Positions 26,374 through 36,435 of a DNA stretch of 64,000 nucleotides are shown here, piece after piece. The notes beneath the pieces are model-generated. The model was not told the DNA's origin and did not search any database. It saw only the letters and a list, made by a program, of their open reading frames with translations. Where the stretch lies: assembly GCA_963803875.1 (NCBI GenBank), contig CAWDOA010000006.1, positions 1-64,000 of the forward strand. The letters are read 5' to 3'. The position numbers and the translations under genes are program-made. This DNA comes from JABDIY01 sp963803875. GTDB taxonomy: Bacteria; Actinomycetota; Acidimicrobiia; Acidimicrobiales; SZUA-35. Within the stretch, counting starts at the first letter, position 1. The number at the start of each line of letters is the position of its first letter.

Positions 26374-27222
26374 ATGTCGGGTCGTCCTGGATATGAGGAA
26401 CTTGTTGCCAAGCGTGGGCGTGAGGTGGCCGATGAGATAATCGCGGGTGCGGAGATGTACGGCGCTTCAGCTCACAAGGACTGGGACACGGCGCTGGCGT
26501 GGGCCATCGAACAGTTCGATCGGCCCGACGACCCAGCGCTGGTGGCCCAGCAGAACGAGAACGCTCGCCTCTACAACGATCTCATGAAACGGCGGGGCGA
26601 TGAGGGTCGCCGCATTTTGTATTTGGCCACAGAACTGGGCGGCGATGCGTACGACCATCCCGCCCGCCTCGTTCGAGCCGAAGCAATCTACGACGCCGAG
26701 GGATGGCGGCTCGCCCCAAATGCACCAATGAAGGAGGAGCTCGAGTGGGCGAAAGCCCGGGCGCAGGCGTTGGTGAATGTTCAGGACCGATATTTCGACG
26801 ACTGGTCGGTTGGTGAGGTGTTCGAAACCGACTCCCACATGATGACCACACAGCGCATGTGGTCATTCGCCGAAGAATTTGATCCCCAGCCATTCCATGT
26901 GGACCCCGAGGCGGCCGAGGCGAGCATCTACGGAGGTCTGATTGCCAGCGGCTGGCACACGGGGTCGGTGCTGATGCGCCTGTTCACCACATTGCTCGGT
27001 CCTTCGAGCATGGGCTCACCCGGCGTCGACAACCTGCGCTGGACCGCGCCTGTGCGAGCGGGCGACCGACTGCGGCTGCGCCTCACCGTTCTCGACACCC
27101 GAACCTCGGAATCCAAACCCGATCGAGGCATCCTCAGGCTCAAACAGGAGCTGTTGAATCAGCGGGACGAGGTCGTGATGTCGCTGGAGGCGAGCCTGTT
27201 CATGAAACGCAGGGGCTTCTAG
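26374..27222 (+). CDS. MaoC-type hot-dog dehydratase with a 130-residue N-terminal extension
   Basis: 282 residues from the ATG at 26374. The C-terminal half is a MaoC/R-hydratase hot-dog domain: YFDDWSVGEVFETDSHMMT, FDPQPFHVDPEAAEASIYGG, LIASGWHTGSVLMRLF and the late RLRLTVLDTR. Such enzymes hydrate or dehydrate 2-enoyl-CoA thioesters. The N-terminal part (ELVAKRGREVADEIIAGAEM and AIEQFDRPDDPALVAQQNEN) is helical and not part of the hot-dog fold; I do not recognise it. The final TTC TAG is shared with the edge of the SIMPL/SDR debris that follows, so the two sequences join exactly at this stop codon. Confidence 0.85.
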   Translation: MSGRPGYEELVAKRGREVADEIIAGAEMYGASAHKDWDTALAWAIEQFDRPDDPALVAQQNENARLYNDLMKRRGDEGRRILYLATELGGDAYDHPARLVRAEAIYDAEGWRLAPNAPMKEELEWAKARAQALVNVQDRYFDDWSVGEVFETDSHMMTTQRMWSFAEEFDPQPFHVDPEAAEASIYGGLIASGWHTGSVLMRLFTTLLGPSSMGSPGVDNLRWTAPVRAGDRLRLRLTVLDTRTSESKPDRGILRLKQELLNQRDEVVMSLEASLFMKRRGF

Positions 27223-27450
27223 CGGCGTCCGACCCATCTTCTGGTCAGCCGTTGGCGTGTGCTGTGCAAACTGTCGATGGCGAACTGGACTGTCACGGTC
27301 GCAGAAACCTGCGCTTCTCCAGTCTGGATCGGTGTTTCGGTGTCGAAAGCGCCCCCAGCCGCTGCCTCGGCGTACGGGCACCAACTCCGAGATCGATGAT
27401 CAAGTGGGACAGGTGGTTGGTCTGCATTTGAAATCGAAGCCGTCGCCCAT
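27219..27450 (-). pseudogene. Internally deleted remnant of an SDR-SIMPL gene pair
   Basis: From TTCTAGCGGCGTC onward, about 140 bp match the 3' flank and 3' end of the SIMPL gene at 43389-43530; both translate to TPIQ-GE-QVS-TVTVQF-ID. After a jump, 27399-27445 matches the middle of the SDR gene (44862-44905): both contain AGTGGGACAG, TGGTTGGTCTGCAT and encode QMQTNHLSH. In the intact locus these pieces are about 1.3 kb apart. So this is a non-functional scar of the same gene pair with its middle removed. The sequence from 27450 to 27674 shows no gene that I can recognise. Confidence 0.82.
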
Positions 27451-27674
27451 TCTCGCTGCGGGATCTCGGCTGTGGAGAGGTGTGCAGGTGTCTCGCTCGA
27501 GGTCGCGTAGAAGACGAGTCGACCATCCCGGGCCTGCGAAGCACTGGATCGTTTTGAACCGAACAACGTACGGAGGCTAGGTTTGCGACCGGGAGATCAA
27601 GTGGGCGGAATAAAGGCGGGTTCTATGTAGTCGCAAGCAAAGGCCAGAACGTTCTGGCAAGAGTCGAGTAGGGG

Positions 27675-28460
27675 ATGAGGACAGTGGATGCAGGCGCTCT
27701 ATTCGAGTCGGATTTCGAGACCTCGTTCCGCTGCTTCGGCCCGGCAACGGTTCTGGCCGGAGAAGCCCTCCATCCCGCCGGCGGCCACCGGGAGCGATCG
27801 CTCCTGGCTGCACTGCTGCTCCATCCTGGCGATCACCAGCCAGTGAGCCGACTGGCTGATGCGCTCTGGCCCGACGGCAAACCCCGCGACCCCGGCCATG
27901 CGCTGCGCACGCTGGTCATGCGACTCCGCCGCCGCCTCGGCCCCATCCGCGTGGAGACGATCGCCGGCGGATATCGCATCGACGTCAAGGCCGATCAAGT
28001 CGACGTCCATCGGTTCGAGCGGCTGGTGGAACAAGGCAGGAACCAAGCCTTGCGCGGGCAACTCGACGTGGCGCGCAGGCACTACTCGACCGCATTGAAT
28101 GTGGCGTCGGCGGGCGAACCGTGGCAAGACCTCCACAAGGCCCGAATCGGGCGCGCGGCCAGCGGTCGAGTAGCGGAGTTGCGCCGCCGGACCGAGGAGG
28201 ATCTGGCCGAGTCGATGATCCGTTCGAAGAAGCCGGCGGTCGCGTATCTGACCCAACTGACCACCGAGGAACCGCTCCGGGAACGTCGGTGGTGCCTGCT
28301 GATGGTCGCCCTCTACGAATCGGGGCGTCAGAGCGACGCATTGCGTGCCTACATGGACGCCCGGACCGTCCTGCAGCAGGAAATCGGCGTGGAACCCGGT
28401 CCTGAGCTGCGTGAGCTGGAACATCGGGTGCTGGCCCACGAGCCGTTGTTCATCGCCTGA
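27675..28460 (+). CDS. SARP/BTAD-family transcriptional activator
   Basis: 261 residues with the two domains of small Streptomyces antibiotic regulatory proteins: an OmpR-like winged helix (LAALLLHPGDHQPVSRLADA, LRTLVMRLRRRLGPIRVETI, AGGYRIDV) and a bacterial transcriptional activation domain of TPR-like helices (DVHRFERLVEQGRNQAL to LRAYMDARTVLQQEIGVEPG). There is no ATPase extension. Such proteins bind short direct repeats and activate linked operons. It is followed after 143 bp, rich in GTCAC repeats, by the unknown gene at 28604 and the RND pump genes, which may be its target. Start chosen at the ATG at 27675. Confidence 0.9.
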   Translation: MRTVDAGALFESDFETSFRCFGPATVLAGEALHPAGGHRERSLLAALLLHPGDHQPVSRLADALWPDGKPRDPGHALRTLVMRLRRRLGPIRVETIAGGYRIDVKADQVDVHRFERLVEQGRNQALRGQLDVARRHYSTALNVASAGEPWQDLHKARIGRAASGRVAELRRRTEEDLAESMIRSKKPAVAYLTQLTTEEPLRERRWCLLMVALYESGRQSDALRAYMDARTVLQQEIGVEPGPELRELEHRVLAHEPLFIA

Positions 28461-28516
28461 CCACAGGGTCACCAGATCGTCCAGTCCGGGACCGATCTGG
28501 CCTTTTGTCGCGCCCC

Positions 28517-28580
28517 GTCACAGGTGCGTGTCGCTGCTGGGTGTCACAGTTGCGTCGCGGGGGTGACACAGCGCTGTCAC
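28517..28580 (+). promoter_or_regulatory. Cluster of GTCAC repeats after the SARP gene
   Basis: GTCACAGGTGCGT (28517) and GTCACAGTTGCGT (28543) are near-identical direct repeats 26 bp apart. They are followed by an inverted repeat GTGACA-N6-TGTCAC (28563-28580) and another GTGACC at 28591. SARP proteins bind direct repeats, so this may be the control region of the 28604-36428 genes. Confidence 0.5.
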
Positions 28581-28603
28581 CAGCGGCTATGTGACCTTGC
28601 GCT

Positions 28604-29305
28604 TTGAGTCGTGAGCAGTCATGTTCGATATCACGGGCTCATCTGAAGGTCCACGTTCGTTGCACAGGGGAGAGCGACATCAGCTTCATTCACACAACGC
28701 GTCGGATGTTCGTCGATAGCGACACCGATTCGGCCCTCAGCTACTCGATCGATCTGGCCGAGACCGTCGAGTCGATCACAGGTGTTCCCGTGACCGTCTG
28801 GGCCAGCCCGTACTCGCTCGACGGCAACTCGATCGTCTGGACCAGTCGTTTCGAATCGGTACGGGAAATGGACGACGCCCAAGCCAACCTACTCTCCGCC
28901 GAAATGTACCGGGAGAGCCTGCGGCAGATGCCGGCGTCGTTCACCGATCCTCACTTGGAGACGCTTGCAGAGGTGTTCCTAGGACCGCTACCAGCGGAGC
29001 CCGCACCATTCCTCACAACGCTGCGAGCCCAGGCACGGACCGGTCGTCGGCGACAGGCCATCGATTGGGCGCTCCGACTGCGGGACAACCTGGCCCATGG
29101 CTTGGGTGTGCCGGTGACCTTCAATGTGACCGTCTTTGGCGAGGTAGGCGGGCTCACCTGGCTCGCCTATCACCGGGACGCCGACAGCCTTCAGACTGCC
29201 AACTCGAAGATGTTGGTTGACGAGAACACTTCGGTCCTCTTCGACGAAGGGGAGCAGCTCCTACAACCCGGCCTGACCCTGCTCATGATGCGCCGACTCA
29301 ACTGA
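28604..29305 (+). CDS. Unknown cytoplasmic protein upstream of the RND pumps
   Basis: About 200-233 residues. The internal repeat-like layout (SIDLAETVESITGVPVTVWA in the first half, ALRLRDNLAHGLGVPVTFNV in the second) suggests two related alpha/beta ferredoxin-like halves, as in NIPSNAP-type or dimeric alpha-beta barrel proteins. No signal or membrane segment. The start is uncertain: the conserved part begins around FIHTTRRMFVDSD, with AGGGGAG just upstream but no standard start codon at the ideal place; the ATG at 28706 is the safe internal start. I do not recognise a family. Confidence 0.6.
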   Translation: MSREQSCSISRAHLKVHVRCTGESDISFIHTTRRMFVDSDTDSALSYSIDLAETVESITGVPVTVWASPYSLDGNSIVWTSRFESVREMDDAQANLLSAEMYRESLRQMPASFTDPHLETLAEVFLGPLPAEPAPFLTTLRAQARTGRRRQAIDWALRLRDNLAHGLGVPVTFNVTVFGEVGGLTWLAYHRDADSLQTANSKMLVDENTSVLFDEGEQLLQPGLTLLMMRRLN

Positions 29306-29343
29306 CCGACCAGCATTCCTACAACCAAGAAGGTGGAAATACC

Positions 29344-29502
29344 TTGATCGCACGAATCGTCCAGATCTTATTGACGCAGAGACTGCTCGCTTTGGCGCTT
29401 GCCGCGGGTGTGATCCGGTTCGGGGACGTCCAGTGGGACAGTTCCAGGGTCCAGGTACTGGTCAATTCCGACGCGCTGGCCACCTTGAGGAGGACGCCGT
29501 GA
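29344..29502 (+). CDS. 52-residue membrane-type ORF coupled to the RND gene
   Basis: A TTG at 29344 behind AAGAAGGTGG opens a 52-codon frame (RIVQILLTQRLLALALAAG at the N-terminus) whose TGA overlaps the RND start as TGATG. The first helix looks like the first transmembrane segment of an RND pump or its membrane fusion partner, so it may be the stub of a lost adaptor or pump gene kept as a translational leader. Confidence 0.45.
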   Translation: MIARIVQILLTQRLLALALAAGVIRFGDVQWDSSRVQVLVNSDALATLRRTP

Positions 29503-32500
29503 TGATGTATTCAATCGCCAACTGGAGTGTGAAGTTCAGACGGCTTGTGGTCGCGTTGGCTGCTGGGCTCGTGATCATCGGCATCCTTCAACTCGACGAC
29601 GCCAAGCGGGACATCCTACCCGAGTTCAGTCCCACGACCGTCGAGGTGCAGACCGAGGCATTGGGGCTCTCGGCGGCTGAGGTCGAGCAGATGATCACCG
29701 TACCGCTGGAGCAAGACCTGCTGAACGGTGTGGCCTTTCTCGATGAGATCGAGTCTGCATCGCTGCCGGGTCTGTCGTCGGTCGTGCTCACCTTTGAGCC
29801 AGGCACTGACCTGCTCGACGCGCGGCAGGTCGTGACCGAGCGGCTCACCCAGACCGCCGGTCTACCGCAGGTTTCCTCACCGCCACAGATGGTCCAGCCG
29901 GTGTCATCGACCAGTCGTGTTGCGATGGTCTCGCTGAGCTCGGACCAGGTCTCGCCCATCCAGATGTCGGTCCTGGCGAAATGGGTGATGGTGCCTCGAC
30001 TGCTCGGCGTCGAAGGTGTGGCCAACGTGGCCATCTGGGGGTTCCGCGATCAGCAACTCCAAGTCCTCGTCGACCCTGCCGAGCTAGCGACGGCGAATGT
30101 GACACTGAGCCAGGTTGTGGCGACGGCGGGTAACTCGCTCGAGGTCTCGCCGCTCAGCTTCCTAGAAGCATCCCTCCCGGGCACCGGCGGCTTCATCGAC
30201 ACCGTCAACCAGAGACTCCACGTCTTCCACGAACAAGCGATCAACAACCCTGAAGAGCTTGCCGAGGTCACCCTGGAAGGCGTCGAGGGTGGCGCCGTGT
30301 TCGTCGATGGCGCCCCTTTGACATTGGGCGACGTCTCTCAGCTTGTGACGGACCATCAGCCCTTGATCGGTGACGCCCGGTGCGCGGGGGGACCGTGCAT
30401 CATGCTCGTCGTCGAGAAGTTCCCCGACGCCAACACACCGGCCGTTGCCTCCGGCGTGGACGCGGCGCTCGATGCACTGAGCGTCGGCTTGTCCGGCATC
30501 GAGATCGACTCCTCGATCTACCGTCCGGCTGAATTCATCGAAACGTCGACGAACAACCTGGGTACTGGGCTCATTATCGGTGGAGTGCTCCTTCTGTTTG
30601 CGCTGGCGGTTCTGCTCATGAGCTGGCGGATCGTCCTCATCACCGTCGTGACGCTCGCAACGTCACTGGTCGCGGCCGGTGTCGTCCTCGTTCTGCTCGA
30701 CGTAACGGTGAACATGATGATCCTTGCAGGGCTGGTTGTGGCGCTCGTCGTCATCGTCGACGATGCGGTCATCGCAGCCTGGGGAACCGCAGAGGCTGTC
30801 GGCCGCGACGACCGGCCGGGAACGGAATCTTCCCTCATGGATGCCATACTTCGTCGCCGGAGTGGGGCGATGTACGCCGCCGTGATCGTCGCAGCGGCCA
30901 CGATCCCGGTCTTCATTGCGGGGGGTGAAACCGGAGCGTTCCTCGAGCCGATCGTCATTGCGTTCCTGCTGGCCATCGGCTCGGCATTCGTCGTGGGTCT
31001 GACGGTGGCTCCTGCGCTCAGCGTGATGCTGCTCGCCGGTGTCGTCGTCCCCGAGCCCGGATCTCGGGTCGTATCCGCAACGGGTACGGCAAGGTTGCGC
31101 CGCAGTTGCTCCCTCGTAGTGGGAGAGCTCTCGGTGTTTGGGCCGTAGTCCTGATCGCCGGAATGGTGGCGTTCTTGTTCACTTCGCCCGCACTGCGCCC
31201 CTCGCTGCAGGAGCGTGATGTTCTCGTCCAGCTCGAGGCCGCTGCCGGGACCTCGCTGCCGCGCATGGACGAGATCACCGGGCAGGTGGTGGCCGACCTG
31301 TGGGCGCACGAAGGGGTGACCGGCGTCGGTGCTCACGTAGGACGCGCCATTCTCTCCGATCGGGTGGTCAACGTGAACGAGGCCGAGATCTGGCTCACGA
31401 TCGATCCTGCTGCCGAGTACCGACCGACGCTGCAAGACATCCAGGTGATCGCCGCAGAGAACGGCGATGTGGTGTCGAGTGTGACGACGTATTCCGAGCG
31501 CCGTGTGTCCGAGATTCTCCGCGAACGACCGGTGAAAGATCCGACGAGCTGGTCGTTCGTGTCTACGGCGAGAACCCGGACGTGCGTCAGGGATCGGCCG
31601 AGCGGGTACAGGCTGCGATGGACGCCACCGAGGGCATCTCGGGCGCGCGCGTCGAGGAAGCGGTCGAGGAGCCGGCGATCGAGATCGAGGTCGACATCGC
31701 ACGAGCGCAGGCATTTGGGGTCAAGCCGGGTGACGTCCGCCGCCAGGCTGCAACGTTGTTCTCCGGGCTTGTTGTCGGCAATCTCTTTGAGGACCAGAAG
31801 GTCTTCGATGTCGTGGTGTGGGGCACCCCTGAGATTCGCGACAGTGTTGACGACGTAGCGACGCTGCCGATCGCAACGCCCAGTGGAGACCAGGTCCCGT
31901 TGGGCGACATCGCGGATGTGCGCATCGCCATGAACCCGACGGTCATCAGGCACGAGTCCGTGGCGACCTATGTGGACGTAACGGCGCCGGTGTCGGGGCG
32001 ATCAGTGGCTGCCGCCGCTGCCGACGTCGACGAAGCGATCAAGGCGATGCAGTTCCCGCTCGAGCACCATGCGGAGGTGCTCGGCGGCTTCGCCGACGCC
32101 AGCGCCGGAGAACTCGGATAGTGGCGGTCTCCGTGGCTGCCATCGCTCTGGTCTACCTTCTGCTGCAAGCGGCGTTCACGAGCTGGCGGTTGGCGACCAT
32201 CGCCTTCCTGGCACTGCCGATGGCCGTCTCGGGCAGCGTGATCGCCGTCGCACTCACCGGCGGGGACTTTGAGCTGGGCTCGGTCGCTGGAACCCTCGCC
32301 GTGTTCGGCCTCGCCACCCGCTGGATGGTCCTGATGATTCGGAGGTATCAGAAACGCGAGGGTTCCGGAGAGGTGTTCGGGGACGATCTTGTCACGACAG
32401 CGACCTCGAACCTCGCCGTGCCGGTGGTGAGTTCGGCCATCGCGATGGTTGCTCTGTTCATCCCTCTCGTCGTCATGGGCGGTCGGGCAGGGCTCGAAGT

Positions 32501-32745
32501 CTCTGCACCGGCGGCCGTGGCGGTGTTCGGCGGCATTATCAGCTCGACTCGTGCTGACTCTCATCGTGCTGCCTCCCGTCTACCTGCGTTGGGGCTACGT
32601 CGCACACCGCGACACCTCCGCAGATGACCTCTTCACGACCCAGGGCGGGATCAGTGACGACGTGATCGATCTGACACCGACGCCGACCACGATTGATCAC
32701 GCCAACGAGTTATCGGGACCACGAGCATCGGGGGTTGAAGCATGA
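29502..32745 (+). pseudogene. RND-superfamily efflux pump 1 (CusA/CzcA-like), four frameshifts
   Basis: Joined across frame changes near 31070, 31540, 32115 and 32540, this encodes an RND transporter of about 1080 residues. The N-terminus (KFRRLVVALAAGLVIIGI) and periplasmic motifs (DILPEFSPTTVEVQTEALGL, EVEQMITVPLEQDL, GVANVAIWGFRDQQLQVLVD) match the heavy-metal/CusA class. The proton-relay region has VVALVVIVDDAVIAAW. The second half is recovered as VRVYGENPDVRQG, FGVKPGDVRRQAATLFSG and LATRWMVLMIRRYQKREG. The drift of key helices (LATRWMVLM where RND2-type pumps have GIAARNGIML) suggests an altered paralogue. The stop overlaps the next start (ATGA). Confidence 0.75.
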
Positions 32746-33182
32746 GCGGCTCATCCGGCTTTCGAACAGCCACGGTCGGCGTTCTGGTAGTCGCCTCGCT
32801 GACGCTGGTGAGCTGCGTTGGCGCAACAGACGTGGCGGCCGACGACCCCGCTCCGGTGGTCGTCGAGGCGATCGACGGCTCCGACATCTCGCGCCTTCAG
32901 TTGAGCGAATCTGCAGCAGCTCGCCTCGACATCCAACTCGGAGCAGTCGAGCAGGCCGACTCGGGGCTCTTCGTGCCGAGCGCAGCGGTCATCATCGACC
33001 CGACGGGGAGCTACTGGGTCTACACCAGTGAGGAATCTCTTGTCTACGTTCGTCACGAACTCGAGAACGTTCGGGAGGCCGCCCAGCAGGCGTTCTTCGA
33101 CGCAGGACCACCCCAGGGCACACCCGTGGTGATCGTCGGGGTGCCCGAGCTGTACGGCGCCGAGTTCGGCATCGGGAAGTAG
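32742..33182 (+). CDS. Short lipoprotein between the two RND genes (truncated adaptor-like)
   Basis: 146 residues starting at an ATG that overlaps the RND1 stop. It has an N-terminal hydrophobic stretch ending in a lipobox (VASLTLVSCVGA, acylated Cys). The rest resembles the C-terminal barrel/MP region of membrane fusion proteins: VPSAAVIIDPTGSYWVYT, then PQGTPVVIVGVPELYGAEFG. A normal adaptor is two to three times longer and has a lipoyl/coiled-coil part that is missing here. It is probably a reduced periplasmic partner of the pumps in a cell without a conventional outer-membrane channel (inference). Confidence 0.7.
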   Translation: MSGSSGFRTATVGVLVVASLTLVSCVGATDVAADDPAPVVVEAIDGSDISRLQLSESAAARLDIQLGAVEQADSGLFVPSAAVIIDPTGSYWVYTSEESLVYVRHELENVREAAQQAFFDAGPPQGTPVVIVGVPELYGAEFGIGK

Positions 33183-33190
33183 GGGGCAAC

Positions 33191-36100
33191 ATGCTGAAGT
33201 TCATTGTCGGATCGAGTCTCAAGTACCGCTTCCTCGTGATGGCGCTCGCCGCGTGGGCTCATGTTCTTCGGGGTGCAGCAGCTCGGCAACACCGCGGTCG
33301 ACGTGTTCCCCGAGTTCGCCCCGCCGCGTGTCGAGGTACAGACGCCGTCGCTTGGGCTTCGGCCACCGAGGTCGAATCGCTCGTCACGATTCCGCTCGAA
33401 CAGAGCCTTGCCGGGCATCCCCGGACGTGGACGAGATCCGATCGACAGTCGTCGAGGGGCTCTCCTCGATCCTCGTGATCTTCGACCGGGGCACCGATCT
33501 GCTCGAGGCCCGGCAGCTCGTCAGCGAACGCATCGCCGTCGTCGCTCCGACGCTGCCGACTTGGTCGAGCCCCCCGTTCATGATCCAGCCGCTGTCGTCG
33601 ACGAGCCGGGTGCATGAAGATCGGCCTGACCTCCGACCGATCCCGAGCTGGACCTCATCGACATGTCGATGATCGCCTACTGGAAGATCCGCGCTCGTCT
33701 GCTGCGGGTGCCCGGTGTCGCGAACGTCCCCATCTGGGGCGAGCGCCTCGAGATGCTCCAGGTGCAGGTCGACCCGACACGGCTTCAGGAAGCAGGACGT
33801 CACGCTCGAGCACGTGGTGAACGTCACCGCCGACGCGCTCGACTCCGGCCTGCTTCAGTACTCCGAGGGCCACGTCATCGGCAACCGGTGGGTGGATCGA
33901 GGCTCGAACGGTGAACGGCTGAGTGTCCGGCACGTCGCCCCGATCGTCGACGGCCGAGGACCTGGCCAGCGTCCCGATTCGAGACCAACGGACGGCGAGC
34001 AGCTGCGTGCTCGGCGACGTCGCCGATCTCGTCCGGGATCACCAGCCGCTGATCGGCGACGCCGTGATCAACGAGGGCCCGGGCTGATGCTGATCGTCGA
34101 GAAGCTCCCGTGGGCCAACACCCTCGACGTCACACGCGGCGTCGAGGAGGCGCTCGCAGAGCTCGAGCCGGGCCTGCCGGGGATCGTCGATCGACGCAGA
34201 GATCTTCCGGCCGGCGACCTTCATCGAGGAGTCGATCAGCAATCTGTCACCGGCGATGCTCATCGGCGCCGTGCTGATGATCCTGATGCTGAGCCTGTTC
34301 CTGTACGAGTGGCGGACGGCCCTCATCAGCGTCGTCGCGATCCCGCTGTCGCTCGTCACCGCCGGGCTCGTCCTGCATGCCCGGGGGGCGACGATCAACA
34401 CGATGATCCTGGCCGGCTTCGTGATCGCGCTGGGCGACATCGTCGACGACGCGATCATCGACATCGAGAACGTCGTGCGACGGTCTGCGGCAACACCGCG
34501 CGCGAGGGCGGGACCCGCTCGACGGCGCGGGTCATCCTCGACGCCTCGCTGGAGGTCCGGAGCGCCATCGTCTACGCGACCCTGATCGAGATCGTGGCGA
34601 TCGTGCCGATCTTCATGCTCACCGGGCTGTCCGGTTCGTTCTTCCGGCCGCTGGCCATGTCCTACGCGCTGGCGCTGCTCGCCTCGATGGTGGTCGCGCT
34701 GACGGTGACGCCGGCGCTCAGCCTGATCTTCTTCCGGAACCCGCAAGTCGCTGCAGCATCGCGAGTCGCCCGTCGTCCCGCCGCTGAAGCGGGCCTACGT
34801 ACGGGTGCTCGAACCGATCGTCGACCAGCCCCGCGGGGCGTACGCGGTGGTCGGCGCCGTCGACTGTGGTCGGGATTGCTGCTGGCGCCGTTCCTCGGCC
34901 AGTCGCTGCTTCCGGACTTCAAGGAGCGCGACTTCCTGATGCACTGGCTGACCCGACCCGGACACCGGCCAGGTCGAGATGGTCCGGATCACGGAGCAGG
35001 TGAACCGGGAGCTGCTGGACGATCCCGGGCGTGCGCAACGCCGGCTCGCACATCGGTCAAGCCATGCTCATGGACGAGGTCGTCGGCGTGGACTTCGGGG
35101 AGAACTGGGTCAGCGTCGACCCGGCCGTCGACTACGACGAAACCGTGGACGCCATCCAGGAGATCGTCGACGGCTACCCGGGCATCTACCGCGACGTGCA
35201 GACCTACCTCAAGGAGCGCATCCGTGAGGTGCTCACCGGATCGAGCGAGCCGATCACCATCCGGGTCTTCGGCATCCGACCTCGCGTTGCTGCGGGAGCA
35301 GGCGGACGAGGTCAACGAGATCCTCGGCGTCCATTCCGGGCGTCATCGAGAACCACGTCGAGTTCCAGCTCGACATCCCGCAGGTCCGGGTCGAGGTGGA
35401 CCTCGACGCCGCCAAGGAGTTACGGAGTCAAGCCCGGCGACGTCCGCCGGGCAGCCGCCGGCTGATCGCCGGTGAGGAGGCCGGCGACCTCTTCCGCGAA
35501 GGCAAGGCGTACGACGTCCAGGTGTGGAGCGCTCCCGGAGACCGAGCCGAGCCTCACCGACGTGCGAGAACCTGCTCATCGATACGCCGAGCGGCGAGTA
35601 CGTGCGGCTGACAGACGTCGCCGACGGTCGAGGTCGTCCCGGTGCCGAACATGATCCACCACCACGACCTGTCCCGCAGCCTCGACGTCGGGCGCCAATC
35701 TCGACGGCACGCGCGACCTCGGCTCGGTCGTCGACGATCTGGAGGACCAGCTCGCAGAGCATCGACTGGCCGGCTGGATTCCAGCGCCGAGCTGCTCGGC
35801 GAGTTCACCGAGCGCCAGGCCGCCTCAGCGGGCGGCTCTGGTCGTTCGCCATCGTCGCTGCGATCGGGGTCTTCCTGCTGCTGCAGGCGTCGTTCACGAG
35901 CTGCGCGGCTCGCCCTGCTGGCGTTCCTGACCTTGCCGATCGCACTTGTCGGCGGCGTCATCGCCGCCGCGATCTCGGTGGCGGGAGTTCTCGCTCGGCT
36001 CGCTCGTCGGCTTCTTCACCGTCCTCGGCATCGTTGCGCGCAACGGGATCATGCTGATCAGCCACTACCAGCACCTCGAGGACGTCAGGAGGGGATGCCG

Positions 36101-36428
36101 TTCGGGAAGGAGCTGGTGCTGCGCGGCGCCCAGGAGCGGCTGATCCCGATCTCGATGACGGTGATGACGACGGGTCTCGCGCTGGTCCCGCTGATCATCG
36201 GCGGGTCCGATCCCGGGCAGGAGATCGAGTACCCGATGGCGATCGTGATCCTGGGCGGGTCTGATCACGGCCACGCTGCTCAACCTTCTCGTCGTGCCGA
36301 GGCTCTACCTCCGGTTTGCGAAGCCCAGGGGTGGAGCGCCGGCTCCGAGCCACGGCCGAGGCGTTGGCGATGAGCGGCATACCTGGGATCGAAGCGCCAG
36401 GCGGTTGCTGCTCATCGGTGAAGGATGA
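33191..36428 (+). pseudogene. RND-superfamily efflux pump 2 (CusA-like), very many frameshifts
   Basis: It starts MLKFIVGSSLKYRFLVMALA, then must be followed through all three frames roughly every 100-200 bases: MFFGVQQLGNTAVDVFPEF, ATEVESLVTIPLEQSL, LIDMSMIAYWKIRARLLRV, RLEMLQVQVDPTRL, GLMLIVEKLPWANTLDVTRG, ALISVVAIPLSLVTAG, ALGDIVDDAIIDIENVVRR, KERDFLMHWLTRPG, GVKPGDVRRAAAG, SLVGFFTVLGIVARNGIM. Together they cover a whole CusA-type pump of about 1080 residues with conserved motifs unharmed. Many indels are single G, C or T changes in short runs (for example a missing G at about 33256). Conserved protein text with only indels argues for local sequence error rather than ancient decay. Confidence 0.78.
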
Positions 36429-36435
36429 CGATCAG

